A DNA stretch of 33,062 bases from Sedimentisphaera sp050251615 (GTDB lineage: Bacteria; Planctomycetota; Phycisphaerae; Sedimentisphaerales; Sedimentisphaeraceae): NCBI GenBank assembly GCA_050251615.1, contig JBFWMM010000029.1:1-33062 (forward strand), read 5' to 3'. This document shows positions 1 through 7,187 of the stretch, piece by piece. The notes beneath the pieces are model-generated. The model did not search any database. It saw only the letters and a list, made by a program, of their open reading frames with translations, and had not been told where the DNA came from. A program made the translations under genes and the position numbers. Position 1 is the stretch's first letter. Each line of letters opens with the position of its first letter.

Positions 1-446
1 TGGAAGGTTCTGTTTTGGGTTTCGGGGCTGATGAAGTATGTGTAGCGGCGGTAGTTGCTGAATTTCTGTTTTGTTCCCAGATAGCTCGCGGAAACAAAGC
101 TCACGCGCGCGCAGGAATTATCCGCGATAAAGAAGAAGAGCCCCGCCTGCACTCCCGCGTCTTTGAGCTTTGAAACGGCGAGATTATACTGCTTTCTGCG
201 CGAGGTTCTTTCGGTGAGGTCTTTGTCGATGAGGCAAGCGGCGGCGATGATCGCGGCGCCGGCGGAGAGCTCTTTATCTGCAAGGGGCATATACTGCCAG
301 CCGGAGTAGTCGCCTTCCATGGGCTCGGCATAAAAATCAGATTCGACAGCGAAATCAGCGTCTTCTAAAAAGGCACCGATTGCTTCGGCCTTTTCATCAA
401 AGGCCGCGCGGGAAGCAAGAATGCCTGTAAGATCTGCGATTGCCAT
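1..446 (-). CDS. N-terminal part of a putative restriction-modification/DNA methylase-like protein (cut by window edge)
   Basis: A 148-codon open frame starts at an ATG at 446-444 and runs off the window. AAGGAG lies 7 nt upstream of the ATG, and a promoter with a perfect -35 lies at 500-527, so the start is well supported. The protein begins MAIADLTGILASRAAF. Around residues 95-148 it has strand-like segments (GLFFFIADN, ARVSFVSASY) and then the block SNYRRYTYFISPETQNRTF. From memory, a similar block (FSNYRRFTYFV...NRTF) occurs near the N-terminus of large class-I SAM-dependent DNA methylases of the type IIG/Eco57I or phage-defence kind. No methylase motif (NPPY) is inside the window, so the assignment is tentative. 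The gene is transcribed away from the esterase and reads out of the window. Confidence 0.55.
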   Translation of the reverse strand, partial: MAIADLTGILASRAAFDEKAEAIGAFLEDADFAVESDFYAEPMEGDYSGWQYMPLADKELSAGAAIIAAACLIDKDLTERTSRRKQYNLAVSKLKDAGVQAGLFFFIADNSCARVSFVSASYLGTKQKFSNYRRYTYFISPETQNRTF

Positions 447-499
447 TGAGATTCTCCTTAAATATCATTCCTCGCGCGATATCAGATAAACTTCACGTG

Positions 500-527
500 A
501 TTATTAATTTCGGAGGGGAGTTGTCAA
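500..527 (-). promoter_or_regulatory. Sigma70-type promoter of the partial methylase-like gene
   Basis: TTGACA (527-522), a 16-bp spacer and AATAAT (505-500) on the minus strand. The -35 is perfect and the -10 matches 5 of 6. It lies about 55 nt upstream of the ATG at 446. Confidence 0.6.
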
Positions 528-548
528 GACAAATGGGTATCGGCGCGC

Positions 549-590
549 TAACCCCGTCGAATTCGACGGGGTTAAAAACAGGGCGCCCTG
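549..590. repeat. Two adjacent perfect palindromes, possible terminator of the esterase gene
   Basis: Positions 549-574 form a perfect 26-nt palindrome with no loop (half-site TAACCCCGTCGAA). Positions 579-590 form a second 12-nt perfect palindrome (CAGGGC/GCCCTG). An A5 run (574-578) lies between them, so on the minus strand the second palindrome is followed by TTTTT. They lie 50-90 nt past the esterase stop and ahead of the promoter at 500-527. This fits a transcript end, but the lack of a loop is atypical, and a protein-binding site or cruciform is also possible. Confidence 0.4.
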
Positions 591-614
591 AACCCGAGCC
601 CCTGCATGCCGACC
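581..614 (+). repeat. Degenerate copy of dispersed module GGGCGC..TGAACCC
   Basis: The stretch GGGCGCCCTGAACCCGAGCC with following CCTGCATG resembles 2409-2434 and 5342-5370. It is read here as a fragment of the intergenic mosaic repeat family. Confidence 0.4.
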
Positions 615-638
615 AATCGATATAGCCCGCGGCGGGGT

Positions 639-2180
639 TCAATCCGTTTTGAAAGGAGAAGCGGGGAGCCCCTCGGCGTTGTACAGCGAGGCGGTTGCGG
701 GGTTTGAGCTCCATGCGTAGCGCACGTTCAGCGGCTCGGGCACATCATGGCTGCCCACGATAACGGAGTCGCCGTCGATTCTGGCGATTGCTTCGTGGTA
801 AACGCCGTCTGCCCCTGCGACTGCGAAGCCGTCGAGCCTGGCGCTCCTGCTGCGGAGGCCGGTTTCGGCATTCTTGAAATACAGCCTGAGCCTCCTCGGC
901 ATCACCTCCATCCTGTCGAAAATCGGCCCCATACAGACAATATCCTCGCCATAAGCCAGCGCGCGCGCCTGAATGGAAAGCCTCCGGCCGATTTCCTGCT
1001 TGTTTTTCGGGTGTACATTTTCGGCATCGCCGATGTCAATCGCGACGGTCATCGCGGTGTTGGGAATAGAGAGATTCGAGAGCTGGGCGTCGCGTATGTC
1101 GGTAAAATCGCTGCCCGGCGCGGGTTCATCGCTCGGCTTCTTATAAGCGGCCAGCTGGACATAGAGGAAGGGGAAATCGCCAATGCCCCAGGCGCTGCGC
1201 CAATCGGCGATGAGCGTCTCCATGAGCTTTGCATAGACATGCTTTGTGGGCACGTTCGACTCGCCCTGATACCATATCGCGCCCTTTATCGCATAGGGCA
1301 CAAGCGGGTGCACCATCGCGTTGTATAGCACTGACGGGCTGTGCTGGTCTTCATGCGGATTGTCCGGCTCTTTCGGGGCCTTCGGCGGGATTGTTCCCTT
1401 GAAATGAATCATCATCGCCTGCCACTGCTTGTACTTTGCACGGTAGTCCTTTTCTGCTTCGCCGCTGTCGAAATACTCGCAGCCGCGGTTGTATGCGTCG
1501 AGGATGAAAGCGAAATCGTCCACGGCGGCAAGCGCCTTCCGGCTCGTCCAGGCCTCGGCCGTGCTTGCACCGTAAGCGGTAGTGATAAGGCCGATTGGCA
1601 CGCGAATCTTCTCCTGCAAATCGCGCGCGAAGAAGTATGCCGCCGCGGAGAAATGGCCGACCGTCCGCGGGCTGCAAACCTCCCACTTGCTCTCCACATC
1701 CTCCACCGGCTCATCACTCGTGCCAAAGGGAACATCAAAGACACGAATCAGCGGGTAGTTTGCCGCGGCCACTTCCTCCGCCTCGTTGTCCACGCCGCAC
1801 CAGTACCTGTCCTCCTTTGCGACTGTCATGTCCATATTGGACTGCCCGCTGCACAGCCACACCTCGCCGAAATAAACGTCCTTGAAAACGACGCTTTCGG
1901 CACCTGAAGCGATCTTCATCTCATAGGGCCCGCCCGCCGCCACAGGCGAAAGATTCAGCTTCCAGCCGCCTCTCTCATCGGCCTTCTGCCTTTTAACCTG
2001 CCCGCCAATCGAAACCTCAACAACTGCCCCCGCATCAGCGCTTCCCCACACCGGTACATTCGTGCCGCGCTGAAGCACCATCGAATCGCCGAACAACCCC
2101 GCCGGCTTCAACACCGCCATGGATATGCTTGTGATTAGAAGCATGAAGCCGGTCGCACAGAATTTGAGTCTCATTTTCAT
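639..2180 (-). CDS. Secreted sialate O-acetylesterase (SGNH hydrolase family)
   Basis: This 514-residue protein probably removes O-acetyl groups from sialic acids or from acetylated plant glycans. Sialate O-acetylesterase hallmarks are present: GDSMVLQRG..VPVWG near residues 31-46, the catalytic-serine block SGQSNM at about 111-116, IWYQGESN in the middle, and a C-terminal NVHPKNKQE block that carries the catalytic His. The N-terminus MKMRLKFCATGFMLLITSIS is a signal peptide, so the enzyme acts outside the cytoplasm. The frame stays open to 2360, but the ATG at 2180 was chosen because it starts the signal peptide, has GAAGGA just upstream, and the promoter at 2229-2257 lies inside the longer frame. 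The gene is monocistronic. Substrate specificity cannot be read from sequence; plant-polymer acetyl esterases share the fold. Confidence 0.88.
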   Translation of the reverse strand: MKMRLKFCATGFMLLITSISMAVLKPAGLFGDSMVLQRGTNVPVWGSADAGAVVEVSIGGQVKRQKADERGGWKLNLSPVAAGGPYEMKIASGAESVVFKDVYFGEVWLCSGQSNMDMTVAKEDRYWCGVDNEAEEVAAANYPLIRVFDVPFGTSDEPVEDVESKWEVCSPRTVGHFSAAAYFFARDLQEKIRVPIGLITTAYGASTAEAWTSRKALAAVDDFAFILDAYNRGCEYFDSGEAEKDYRAKYKQWQAMMIHFKGTIPPKAPKEPDNPHEDQHSPSVLYNAMVHPLVPYAIKGAIWYQGESNVPTKHVYAKLMETLIADWRSAWGIGDFPFLYVQLAAYKKPSDEPAPGSDFTDIRDAQLSNLSIPNTAMTVAIDIGDAENVHPKNKQEIGRRLSIQARALAYGEDIVCMGPIFDRMEVMPRRLRLYFKNAETGLRSRSARLDGFAVAGADGVYHEAIARIDGDSVIVGSHDVPEPLNVRYAWSSNPATASLYNAEGLPASPFKTD

Positions 2181-2228
2181 TGAGTCCTTCATTTGATTTA
2201 TGATTCGTTTTACATCGTCCGTTACTTT

Positions 2229-2257
2229 GTTATACGCGAGATGCCGATTACAGTCAA
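2229..2257 (-). promoter_or_regulatory. Promoter of the sialate O-acetylesterase gene
   Basis: TTGACT (2257-2252), a 17-bp spacer and TATAAC (2234-2229) on the minus strand, about 50 nt upstream of the ATG at 2180. Confidence 0.6.
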
Positions 2258-2339
2258 GTATTCCGGCGCGATTTGTACAGGCGTGTCGGAAATACCGGCG
2301 CAAGCCCCCCGCCAATGTTGCAATCTCCGGATTGATAAA

Positions 2340-2390
2340 ACATCCCGCATAGAGACGCAAAATCTTGCGTCTCTTGCCGGTTTACGGTAA
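2340..2390. repeat. Dispersed palindromic element, copy 1 (AGAGACGCAA..TTGCGTCTCT)
   Basis: Arms AGAGACGCAA (2351-2360) and TTGCGTCTCT (2365-2374) flank a 4-nt centre. ACATCCCG lies upstream and CCGGTTTACG downstream. The same arms and both flanks recur at 29620-29675, so the repeat unit is larger than the palindrome. It sits upstream of the esterase promoter and encodes no protein. Confidence 0.7.
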
Positions 2391-2408
2391 AAAGGCAACA
2401 CCAGGCAA

Positions 2409-2434
2409 GGGCGCGATGAACCCGAGCGCCTGCA
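2409..2434 (+). repeat. Degenerate copy of dispersed module GGGCGCGATGAACCC
   Basis: The sequence GGGCGCGATGAACCCGAG followed by CGCCTGCA matches 5342-5370 and 581-614 in its first 15-20 bases. It is part of the intergenic mosaic repeat family. Confidence 0.5.
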
Positions 2435-2444
2435 GTAAGCATAG

Positions 2445-2475
2445 AAAAAGGCAGGCATCTATCAGGACGCCTGCC
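2445..2475 (-). terminator. Rho-independent terminator of tRNA-Ser
   Basis: On the minus strand the stem GGCAGGC (2475-2469) pairs with GCCTGCC (2456-2450), followed by TTTTT. It lies 12 nt beyond the 3' end of the tRNA. Confidence 0.8.
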
Positions 2476-2487
2476 CACTTTTGTTAA

Positions 2488-2575
2488 CGGAGGGGAAGGG
2501 ATTCGAACCCCCGGTACGATTAACTCGCACAACGGTTTTCGAAACCGTCACCTTCAGCCGCTCGGTCACCCCTCC
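2488..2575 (-). tRNA. tRNA-Ser(CGA)
   Basis: The 88-nt cloverleaf has acceptor stem GGAGGGG/CCCCTCC with discriminator G, and D-arm sequence TGACCGAGCGGCTGAA. The anticodon stem ACGGT/ACCGT encloses loop TTCGAAA with anticodon CGA, which reads UCG. A long variable arm (GTGCGAGTTAATCGTAC) is typical of serine tRNAs, and the T-arm contains GGTTCGAATCC. The CCA end is not encoded (TTA follows). The gene has its own promoter and terminator and sits alone between two glycan-degradation genes. Confidence 0.95.
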
Positions 2576-2590
2576 GGGAGTGTTCGTAAT

Positions 2591-2618
2591 ATCATAACGA
2601 AAAAAGCGGCATGTGCAA
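2591..2618 (-). promoter_or_regulatory. Promoter of tRNA-Ser
   Basis: TTGCAC (2618-2613), a 16-bp spacer and TATGAT (2596-2591) on the minus strand, 15 nt before the mature 5' end of the tRNA. Confidence 0.55.
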
Positions 2619-2636
2619 TACCGCCTGGTGTCTTAC

Positions 2637-2679
2637 GAAAAATGAGAAGGGTGATAGAAAGAACCGCCCATCACCCTTC
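2637..2679 (-). terminator. Rho-independent terminator of the GH51 gene
   Basis: The stem GAAGGGTGAT (2679-2670 minus) pairs with ATCACCCTTC (2655-2646), with a 14-nt loop, followed by TCATTTTTC. It lies 22 nt after the GH51 stop and insulates the tRNA promoter just downstream. Confidence 0.8.
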
Positions 2680-2700
2680 GGATTCAACTTTATTGCCGCC

Positions 2701-5205
2701 TTACTTCGTTTTGAAGCGCAGTACTGTCAGGGAGTGCGGTGCGATCTCATAGTCAAATATCGCCCCCGCCTTCACTTCGCTCTTCGCCGGCAATACAGCG
2801 CTCTCTCTTCCGAAGCGGTTTACGGCCATTTCATCGCCTGCAAGCACGGTCCTGGCGGCTGTGCTTGAGATATAGCCGATTGCGGAGATGTCGATTTTCG
2901 CCGTAACGGGCTTTGTCTCTCTGCTTACAATCTTCAGAATGACATCCCCTGTTTTGCTGTCGCGAACGGTGCTTGCGGCGAGCGTCTCTCTTGCCCGGAA
3001 GCCGTCGCGGTCTGTGAAATCGACAATCTGCTTGCCATCGAGCCAGCAACGGATTCTATCGCCGCTCTTCTGCACCTTGATGTCGTACCATTTACCCGTC
3101 TCGATGCTTCCGCGCACCTCCGGCCCGATATTTACGCCCGTCTGGCCGGTCATTCTCTGGAGCTGGTGATGCGCGTTGCCCCAGCCGCCGAGATTTATGC
3201 GGTAGTAGGTGTCGGAGTCTATGGCGCCGAAGCCGATGAGGAAGCCCTCTCGGCCGCCTGTCTTCTTCGCGCGCAGGTTCACTACGCAATCGCCGGCAGA
3301 TGTGATTTCGTGGTAGGCAAGTGCGGCTTGTGCGTTGGAGGTTTGCGAGTATGCGCCGTCAACGATAGACCAATCACCGCTCACCGGCTCCCATTTTGAG
3401 GCGTTGGAGAGGTTGTCCGCGAAAAGTTTCCTGCCGTCCACCGACACCTCAACGTCATCAAAAACAGCCTGTGTATCCCAGGTACCCAGGAGAATGCCAT
3501 TCGCCGGCGCATCCCCTGCCTCGCGCTTCTGTTCGAGCGTTGTGGGCAGGTAGCTGTCGCCGCAATGCAAGCTGAAGAGCTGCTGGACGTAGTAGTTGAT
3601 TGAGGGGGTAACGGTATGATTGTCGAAGTAGATAAGATCGGGGCGCCACTGCGTCCTGCGCTCTTTGCTGAGAAGCGGCGCATAAGACGAAAGGACGACA
3701 AGGTCTCCGTTGCGCTCAAGCGCGGTGAGGTATGCGGCCTCGGCGAGTGCGGAGCGGAGGGTGTTGGCGCGGCCGGTATCGTGTGCGGCATATTCGCCGA
3801 GATAGACCTTTGTGCCCGTACGCTCGTACGCATCGAAGCGGGTGAGATTCTGCCAGAACCATTCCGGCGACATATACCCGTGCTCATCGACCATCGGCAG
3901 CTTTTCTTTTTTCGCGAAAGCCCAGCCAAGCTCGTAATCCTCGCCGCCTGTGGCGGGGCCCGTCGTGCCGCAGACTATAATCTCGGGGTGCTTTTCTTTG
4001 AAAGCGTCGTTTATCATTTTGTAGCGCTCTTTGAAGCCCTCTGTGATAGCGTCTTCATTGCCCACGCCCAGATACTTGAGGTTGAAGGGCTCGGGGTGCC
4101 CTGCGGCTGCGCGAACCGCGCCCCACTTGCTATCTGCTGGCCCGTTTGCCCACTCGACGAGGTCGAGGAGGTCTTGAATGAACGCAGGCATATCCTCCAT
4201 CGGTACGCACTGCTGGCCTACGCCGCCCATGTGGCCGGAGTGCTGGCAGGAAACGCCGGCAGGGACAACGGGGAGTGGTTCAGCGCCCATATCCTCGCAG
4301 AACTGGAAGTATTCGTAGTAGCCCAGGCCCACGCTCTGGTGGTAGCCCCAGATATTGAACTGCCCTTTACGTTGCTCGACCGGCCCGACGGTGTCCTTCC
4401 AGTCGTAGAAGTTGTAGATTCCGTTGCCGTGCGCAAGGCAGCCGCCAGGGAAGCGCATAAACTTGGGGTGAAGGTCGGCGATTGTCTGCGCGAGGTCTTT
4501 GCGCAGGCCGTTTTTATGGCCGCCGAATGTATCGCGCGGGAACAGAGAGACCATATCGGTGGCGATGCCGCCGCGGTCGTGTGCCAGCAAAACGAGCTTT
4601 CCGGCCGGCGCATCCTTTGAGGGCACAAGCTCAATCTCGTGCTTCACCCACTTATGCCCCGAAACGCTGAACTCGCCGCGTGCGACTTCCTCGCCGTCAG
4701 CGGTTTCAAGCACAACGCTCATCGGCATCGGCCTGATGCCTCTGTCGCCGTTCCAGCGGCCGGTGGAGTGGAGCTGGTACGTCCATACGCTGAAATCGTA
4801 TTTTTCACCCGCTTTCAAGCTTACGCCGTCGAAGCCATCGTTGGAAAGGCCGCAGCCGGCTCCGGCATCAGCTACATCCCACACAAGATAACGCGGGTTG
4901 TTCGGGTGTATGGGGATCATATCGCACAGGACGAAAGAGCCGCGCGCGCCGCCGCGCCTTTCTTCTTCCCAGCCGGTGAAATATGTCCAGGAGGGGTTGT
5001 CAAGCGGGGTAAACTCGAATGAGCGGTTTTCGATAAGCTCGGCGTACAAGCCGCCATCGGCCGCCTGATTGAGATCCTCGAAAAAGATGCCCATCAGCTC
5101 GTCGCTTATCGGCTTGGATTTGGAGTCAACGGTGATTGTAACTGACGCGCTCGCCAGAGTACAGGCCGCAAGCGCGGCCGCCACACAGAATTTCAATCTG
5201 TTCAT
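2701..5205 (-). CDS. Secreted alpha-L-arabinofuranosidase, GH51, with an embedded LamG-like domain
   Basis: This 834-residue enzyme should release terminal alpha-L-arabinofuranose from arabinoxylan or arabinan. It starts with signal peptide MNRLKFCVAAALAACTLASA. The GH51 N-terminus (ISDELMGIFFEDLNQAADGGLYAELIENRSFEF) is followed by a carbohydrate-binding-like region and then the TIM barrel. The barrel has MRFPGGCLAHGNG near 250, the acid/base in GVGNEDA (E384) and the nucleophile in YLGEYAAH (E471). Residues about 575-740 form a concanavalin/LamG-like insertion (VFDDVEVSVDG to KQIVDF), and the C-terminal beta domain follows. The frame opens at a TTG at 5256. The ATG at 5205 was preferred because GAAAGG lies 10 nt upstream and it begins the signal peptide; the ATG at 5214 is the alternative. 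It has its own promoter and terminator. Confidence 0.9.
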   Translation of the reverse strand: MNRLKFCVAAALAACTLASASVTITVDSKSKPISDELMGIFFEDLNQAADGGLYAELIENRSFEFTPLDNPSWTYFTGWEEERRGGARGSFVLCDMIPIHPNNPRYLVWDVADAGAGCGLSNDGFDGVSLKAGEKYDFSVWTYQLHSTGRWNGDRGIRPMPMSVVLETADGEEVARGEFSVSGHKWVKHEIELVPSKDAPAGKLVLLAHDRGGIATDMVSLFPRDTFGGHKNGLRKDLAQTIADLHPKFMRFPGGCLAHGNGIYNFYDWKDTVGPVEQRKGQFNIWGYHQSVGLGYYEYFQFCEDMGAEPLPVVPAGVSCQHSGHMGGVGQQCVPMEDMPAFIQDLLDLVEWANGPADSKWGAVRAAAGHPEPFNLKYLGVGNEDAITEGFKERYKMINDAFKEKHPEIIVCGTTGPATGGEDYELGWAFAKKEKLPMVDEHGYMSPEWFWQNLTRFDAYERTGTKVYLGEYAAHDTGRANTLRSALAEAAYLTALERNGDLVVLSSYAPLLSKERRTQWRPDLIYFDNHTVTPSINYYVQQLFSLHCGDSYLPTTLEQKREAGDAPANGILLGTWDTQAVFDDVEVSVDGRKLFADNLSNASKWEPVSGDWSIVDGAYSQTSNAQAALAYHEITSAGDCVVNLRAKKTGGREGFLIGFGAIDSDTYYRINLGGWGNAHHQLQRMTGQTGVNIGPEVRGSIETGKWYDIKVQKSGDRIRCWLDGKQIVDFTDRDGFRARETLAASTVRDSKTGDVILKIVSRETKPVTAKIDISAIGYISSTAARTVLAGDEMAVNRFGRESAVLPAKSEVKAGAIFDYEIAPHSLTVLRFKTK

Positions 5206-5254
5206 GCAGCACATAACCTTTCTTTGTGTATTGTTGTAAAAATCGCCCCGCCGC

Positions 5255-5322
5255 AACTAACCATTTTGCGTGAGGCAAAAACTAACCATCCTGAATTTTA
5301 ACAGAAATCGTACAAAACTCAA
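5255..5322 (-). promoter_or_regulatory. GH51 promoter with tandem direct repeats downstream
   Basis: TTGAGT (5322-5317), a 16-bp spacer and TAAAAT (5300-5295) form a good minus-strand promoter. Downstream of it the 10-mer AACTAACCAT (plus strand) occurs twice, at 5280-5289 and 5255-5264, exactly 25 bp apart. Such spacing inside a 5' leader suggests a regulator-binding site, but no regulator can be named. Confidence 0.45.
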
Positions 5323-5341
5323 AGCGCAAAAAAACAAACGC

Positions 5342-5562
5342 GGGCGCGATGAACCCAAGCCCCTACATGTCGGTTTGAATTCACCGACGTTGGTTGGTGT
5401 TTACGTGAGCTTTTCTTCGCATTGCTTGCGCAATGGCGCTGTTTCGGTTTGGTTTCACCGGCATTGGTGGGCGAAACACAGCGGAGGCGCGCAAGCACCC
5501 CGAAATTGAAAGTTATAACCGTTGCGCTCTTCGCATTGCTTGCGCAATGGCGCTGTTTGCGG
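5342..5562. repeat. Mosaic repeat cluster, non-coding, cut by an assembly gap
   Basis: This stretch is built of short modules that recur elsewhere in the window. They are: GGGCGCGATGAACCC (5342-5356); a degenerate and a good copy of CACCGGCATTGGTGGGC (about 5382-5398, and 5456-5472); ACAGCGGAGGCGCGCAAGC plus CCCCGAAATTGAAAGTTA (5478-5515); and TTCGCATTGC..GGCGCTGTTT twice (5416-5444 and 5530-5558, 114 bp apart). The last module holds an inverted repeat, CATTGC/GCAATG. No convincing gene is present; apparent open frames here read through the Ns. Confidence 0.75.
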
Positions 5563-5662
5563 NNNNNNNNNNNNNNNNNNNNNNNNNNNNNNNNNNNNNN
5601 NNNNNNNNNNNNNNNNNNNNNNNNNNNNNNNNNNNNNNNNNNNNNNNNNNNNNNNNNNNNNN
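5563..5662. other. Scaffold gap of 100 N
   Basis: Exactly 100 Ns. Unlike the other two gaps, its flanks share no long identical sequence. The mannosyltransferase gene enters it without a stop, so real DNA is missing and the size is arbitrary. Confidence 0.95.
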
Positions 5663-6573
5663 GGGTCAGGGAATGTTTCGGGGTATGCAAGCCTGTTCGG
5701 CAAAAGCACCGCGCACCCGCATGCGGCTGCCTCAAGCGCGGATATGCCGAAGAATTCGTGTATGGCCGTGGAAACGAATATATCGCTCTCTTCGAGCGCT
5801 TCGAGGTACGCCTCGCGGCTCGGCTGAAAGCCCCAGCGTTCGATAATACCGGCATACCTTTCTTTCGCCACGGCAAAGACGGGCGGGGAGTTTGCGAATC
5901 CCTGCCCGAGTACGCTTATCTTGAATTTCAGCCCTTTATTCAGGAGCATACCAACTGCTCTGAAGAAGTCTTCGGGGTTCTTATCGTGTTCCCAGCGCGC
6001 GGCCCAGCAGATTATCGGGGTCTCATTTTCGGGGAAGCTGGCGTTGAATTTGCCCTCAATGCCAGGGTAAACCACGCTCGATTTCGCCTTTGCTTTTTCA
6101 AGCGCGTCAAGGCATTTGAAATCGGGCATCTTTCTAAGCACCTTCCTCGCTTCTGCGTAGAAGTCGTCAAGATGAAAGCGGGAGTTGAAAAGAGCGGCGT
6201 CTGAGGCGAGTACGCTTGTCAGGTTGGTAATGCCGAACTGAAAATCGCGCTCATCGGGCAACTGATTAGGATACGTAAACTGATTTTCATGGAAATAGAC
6301 TACCGCAGGCTTATTCCAGCCGCTCAGCCCCTTGAACTCGGCGAGATTGAGCATATCGCAGGTGAACAGGGCATCGAAGCTGTTTGCCCCCTCCATAGCG
6401 GAAAGTCGCGCCGCTATCTCCACCGCCGAGCCGCGCATACGCCATTTCCACTTCCTCGCAGGCATCGTGAGCAGGGTAATATCATGGGTGCTGTGGCGAA
6501 TAAACGCATCCATAAACGCCTTGTGGCTGCCATCGTAGTATGGCTCTATCGCGAGAATCTTCAGCTTCTTCAT
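5663..6573 (-). CDS. tRNA-queuosine alpha-mannosyltransferase-like glycosyltransferase (GTDC1/DUF3524 family), 3' end lost in gap
   Basis: About 303 residues remain. The N-terminus MKKLKILAIEPYYDGSHKAF, then LTMPARKWKWRMRGSA, YFHENQFTYPNQ and the GT-B C-terminal part (IICWAARWEHDKNPEDFF, SALEAAACGCAVLLPNRLAYPE) match the GTDC1/DUF3524 family. A member of that family was shown to attach mannose to queuosine in tRNA-Asp. The gene reaches the gap at PETFPD, so roughly the last 50 residues are missing compared with usual family length. The ATG at 6573 was chosen over an upstream GTG (6603) because it begins the Rossmann strand. It starts 7 nt after the toxin stop, so translational coupling with the toxin-antitoxin operon is likely. 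Confidence 0.82.
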
Positions 6574-6580
6574 AGCGCGT

Positions 6581-6853
6581 TTAATAAACTTCCTCGTGCG
6601 CACCGATGTTAACGGGGATTATCTCTTCATCCTCAATTATAAAGTCTATTGTGATGCGATATTGAAAGGTAATGCTGATAGAGTACAGTCCCGCATATTT
6701 GCCAACAAGCTTATGCAGGCGCAAGGATGGGTGGTACGGGTTGCTTTCAAGCAAAGCAATGGTCCTTTTGTATCGGTCGCGCAAATCCGGATGCTTTTTA
6801 AGGAAGCGCCCGACTTTTTTATCAAAGTCTAATGTGTGTGTAATGTGGTACAC
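6581..6853 (-). CDS. Type II toxin, RelE/YafQ-like mRNA interferase
   Basis: This 90-residue protein has the RelE/ParE-fold pattern: DFDKKVGRFLKKHPDLRDRYKRTIALLESNPYHPSLR as two helices, then KLVGKYAGLYSISI and QYRITIDFII as strands, ending NIGAHEEVY. YafQ-like toxins cut ribosome-bound mRNA. The start codon is GTG at 6853, overlapping the last base of the antitoxin stop (TAGTG), as is common in toxin-antitoxin operons. The C-terminal His and Tyr fit catalytic positions of the family, but this was not tested by alignment. It is read together with the antitoxin from the promoter at 7154-7181. Confidence 0.82.
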   Translation of the reverse strand: MYHITHTLDFDKKVGRFLKKHPDLRDRYKRTIALLESNPYHPSLRLHKLVGKYAGLYSISITFQYRITIDFIIEDEEIIPVNIGAHEEVY

Positions 6854-7116
6854 TATTCTTCTTCTAACATGGCGTCTATTCTGGCAAAGTGCTCTTCAAG
6901 GCCGGTATAGCACCTGCCGGCCGCAATATCAGCTCTCGACGCAGCAATGGCAGCGTCAAGCTCCATCTCGCGCACCTCATCGTATCTCTCTACATCCATG
7001 ACGACATACTTCGCCTTGCCTCGAACAGTTATAACCGCTTCGAAATCCTTCTCCAGCGCCCGCTTGATTTGCGAAACGCCTTTTGTTTTCAGCTCATTTG
7101 ATGTTATGGTAGTCAT
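6853..7116 (-). CDS. Type II antitoxin, Phd/YefM-like
   Basis: This 87-residue protein begins MTTITSNELKTKGVSQIKRALEKD and continues with AVITVRGKAKYVVMDVERYDEV, a Phd/YefM-type DNA-binding N-terminus. The acidic C-terminus (LEEHFARIDAMLEEE) would bind and neutralise the toxin. The frame is open upstream to 7185, but ATG 7116 matches the domain start and lies downstream of the promoter. ATAGGG about 8 nt upstream is a weak ribosome site. The gene comes first in the operon, in the usual antitoxin-toxin order. A palindrome inside the promoter spacer could be the autoregulatory site. Confidence 0.82.
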   Translation of the reverse strand: MTTITSNELKTKGVSQIKRALEKDFEAVITVRGKAKYVVMDVERYDEVREMELDAAIAASRADIAAGRCYTGLEEHFARIDAMLEEE

Positions 7117-7153
7117 TGTAATAGCCCTATCAATAATACTTTTTACAGCACTC

Positions 7154-7181
7154 ATTATAGCACGATTCAAAGAATCTTCAA
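7154..7181 (-). promoter_or_regulatory. Promoter and likely operator of the toxin-antitoxin operon
   Basis: TTGAAG (7181-7176), a 16-bp spacer and a perfect TATAAT (7159-7154). The spacer contains the palindrome GATTC-AAA-GAATC (7164-7176). This position suits a toxin-antitoxin autorepressor site. The promoter lies 7 nt past the beta-galactosidase stop. Confidence 0.65.
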
Positions 7182-7187
7182 GCAAAA

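Noticed and set aside
2181..2360. N-terminal extension of the sialate O-acetylesterase to 2360
   Set aside because: Would precede the signal peptide and overlap the promoter at 2229-2257 and the palindromic repeat.
3616..4620. 334-codon open frame on the plus strand
   Set aside because: Antisense to the GH51 catalytic barrel.
5342..5562. CRISPR-like array
   Set aside because: Repeated units are of mixed length and order, with no regular spacers and no cas genes; they are interspersed modules.
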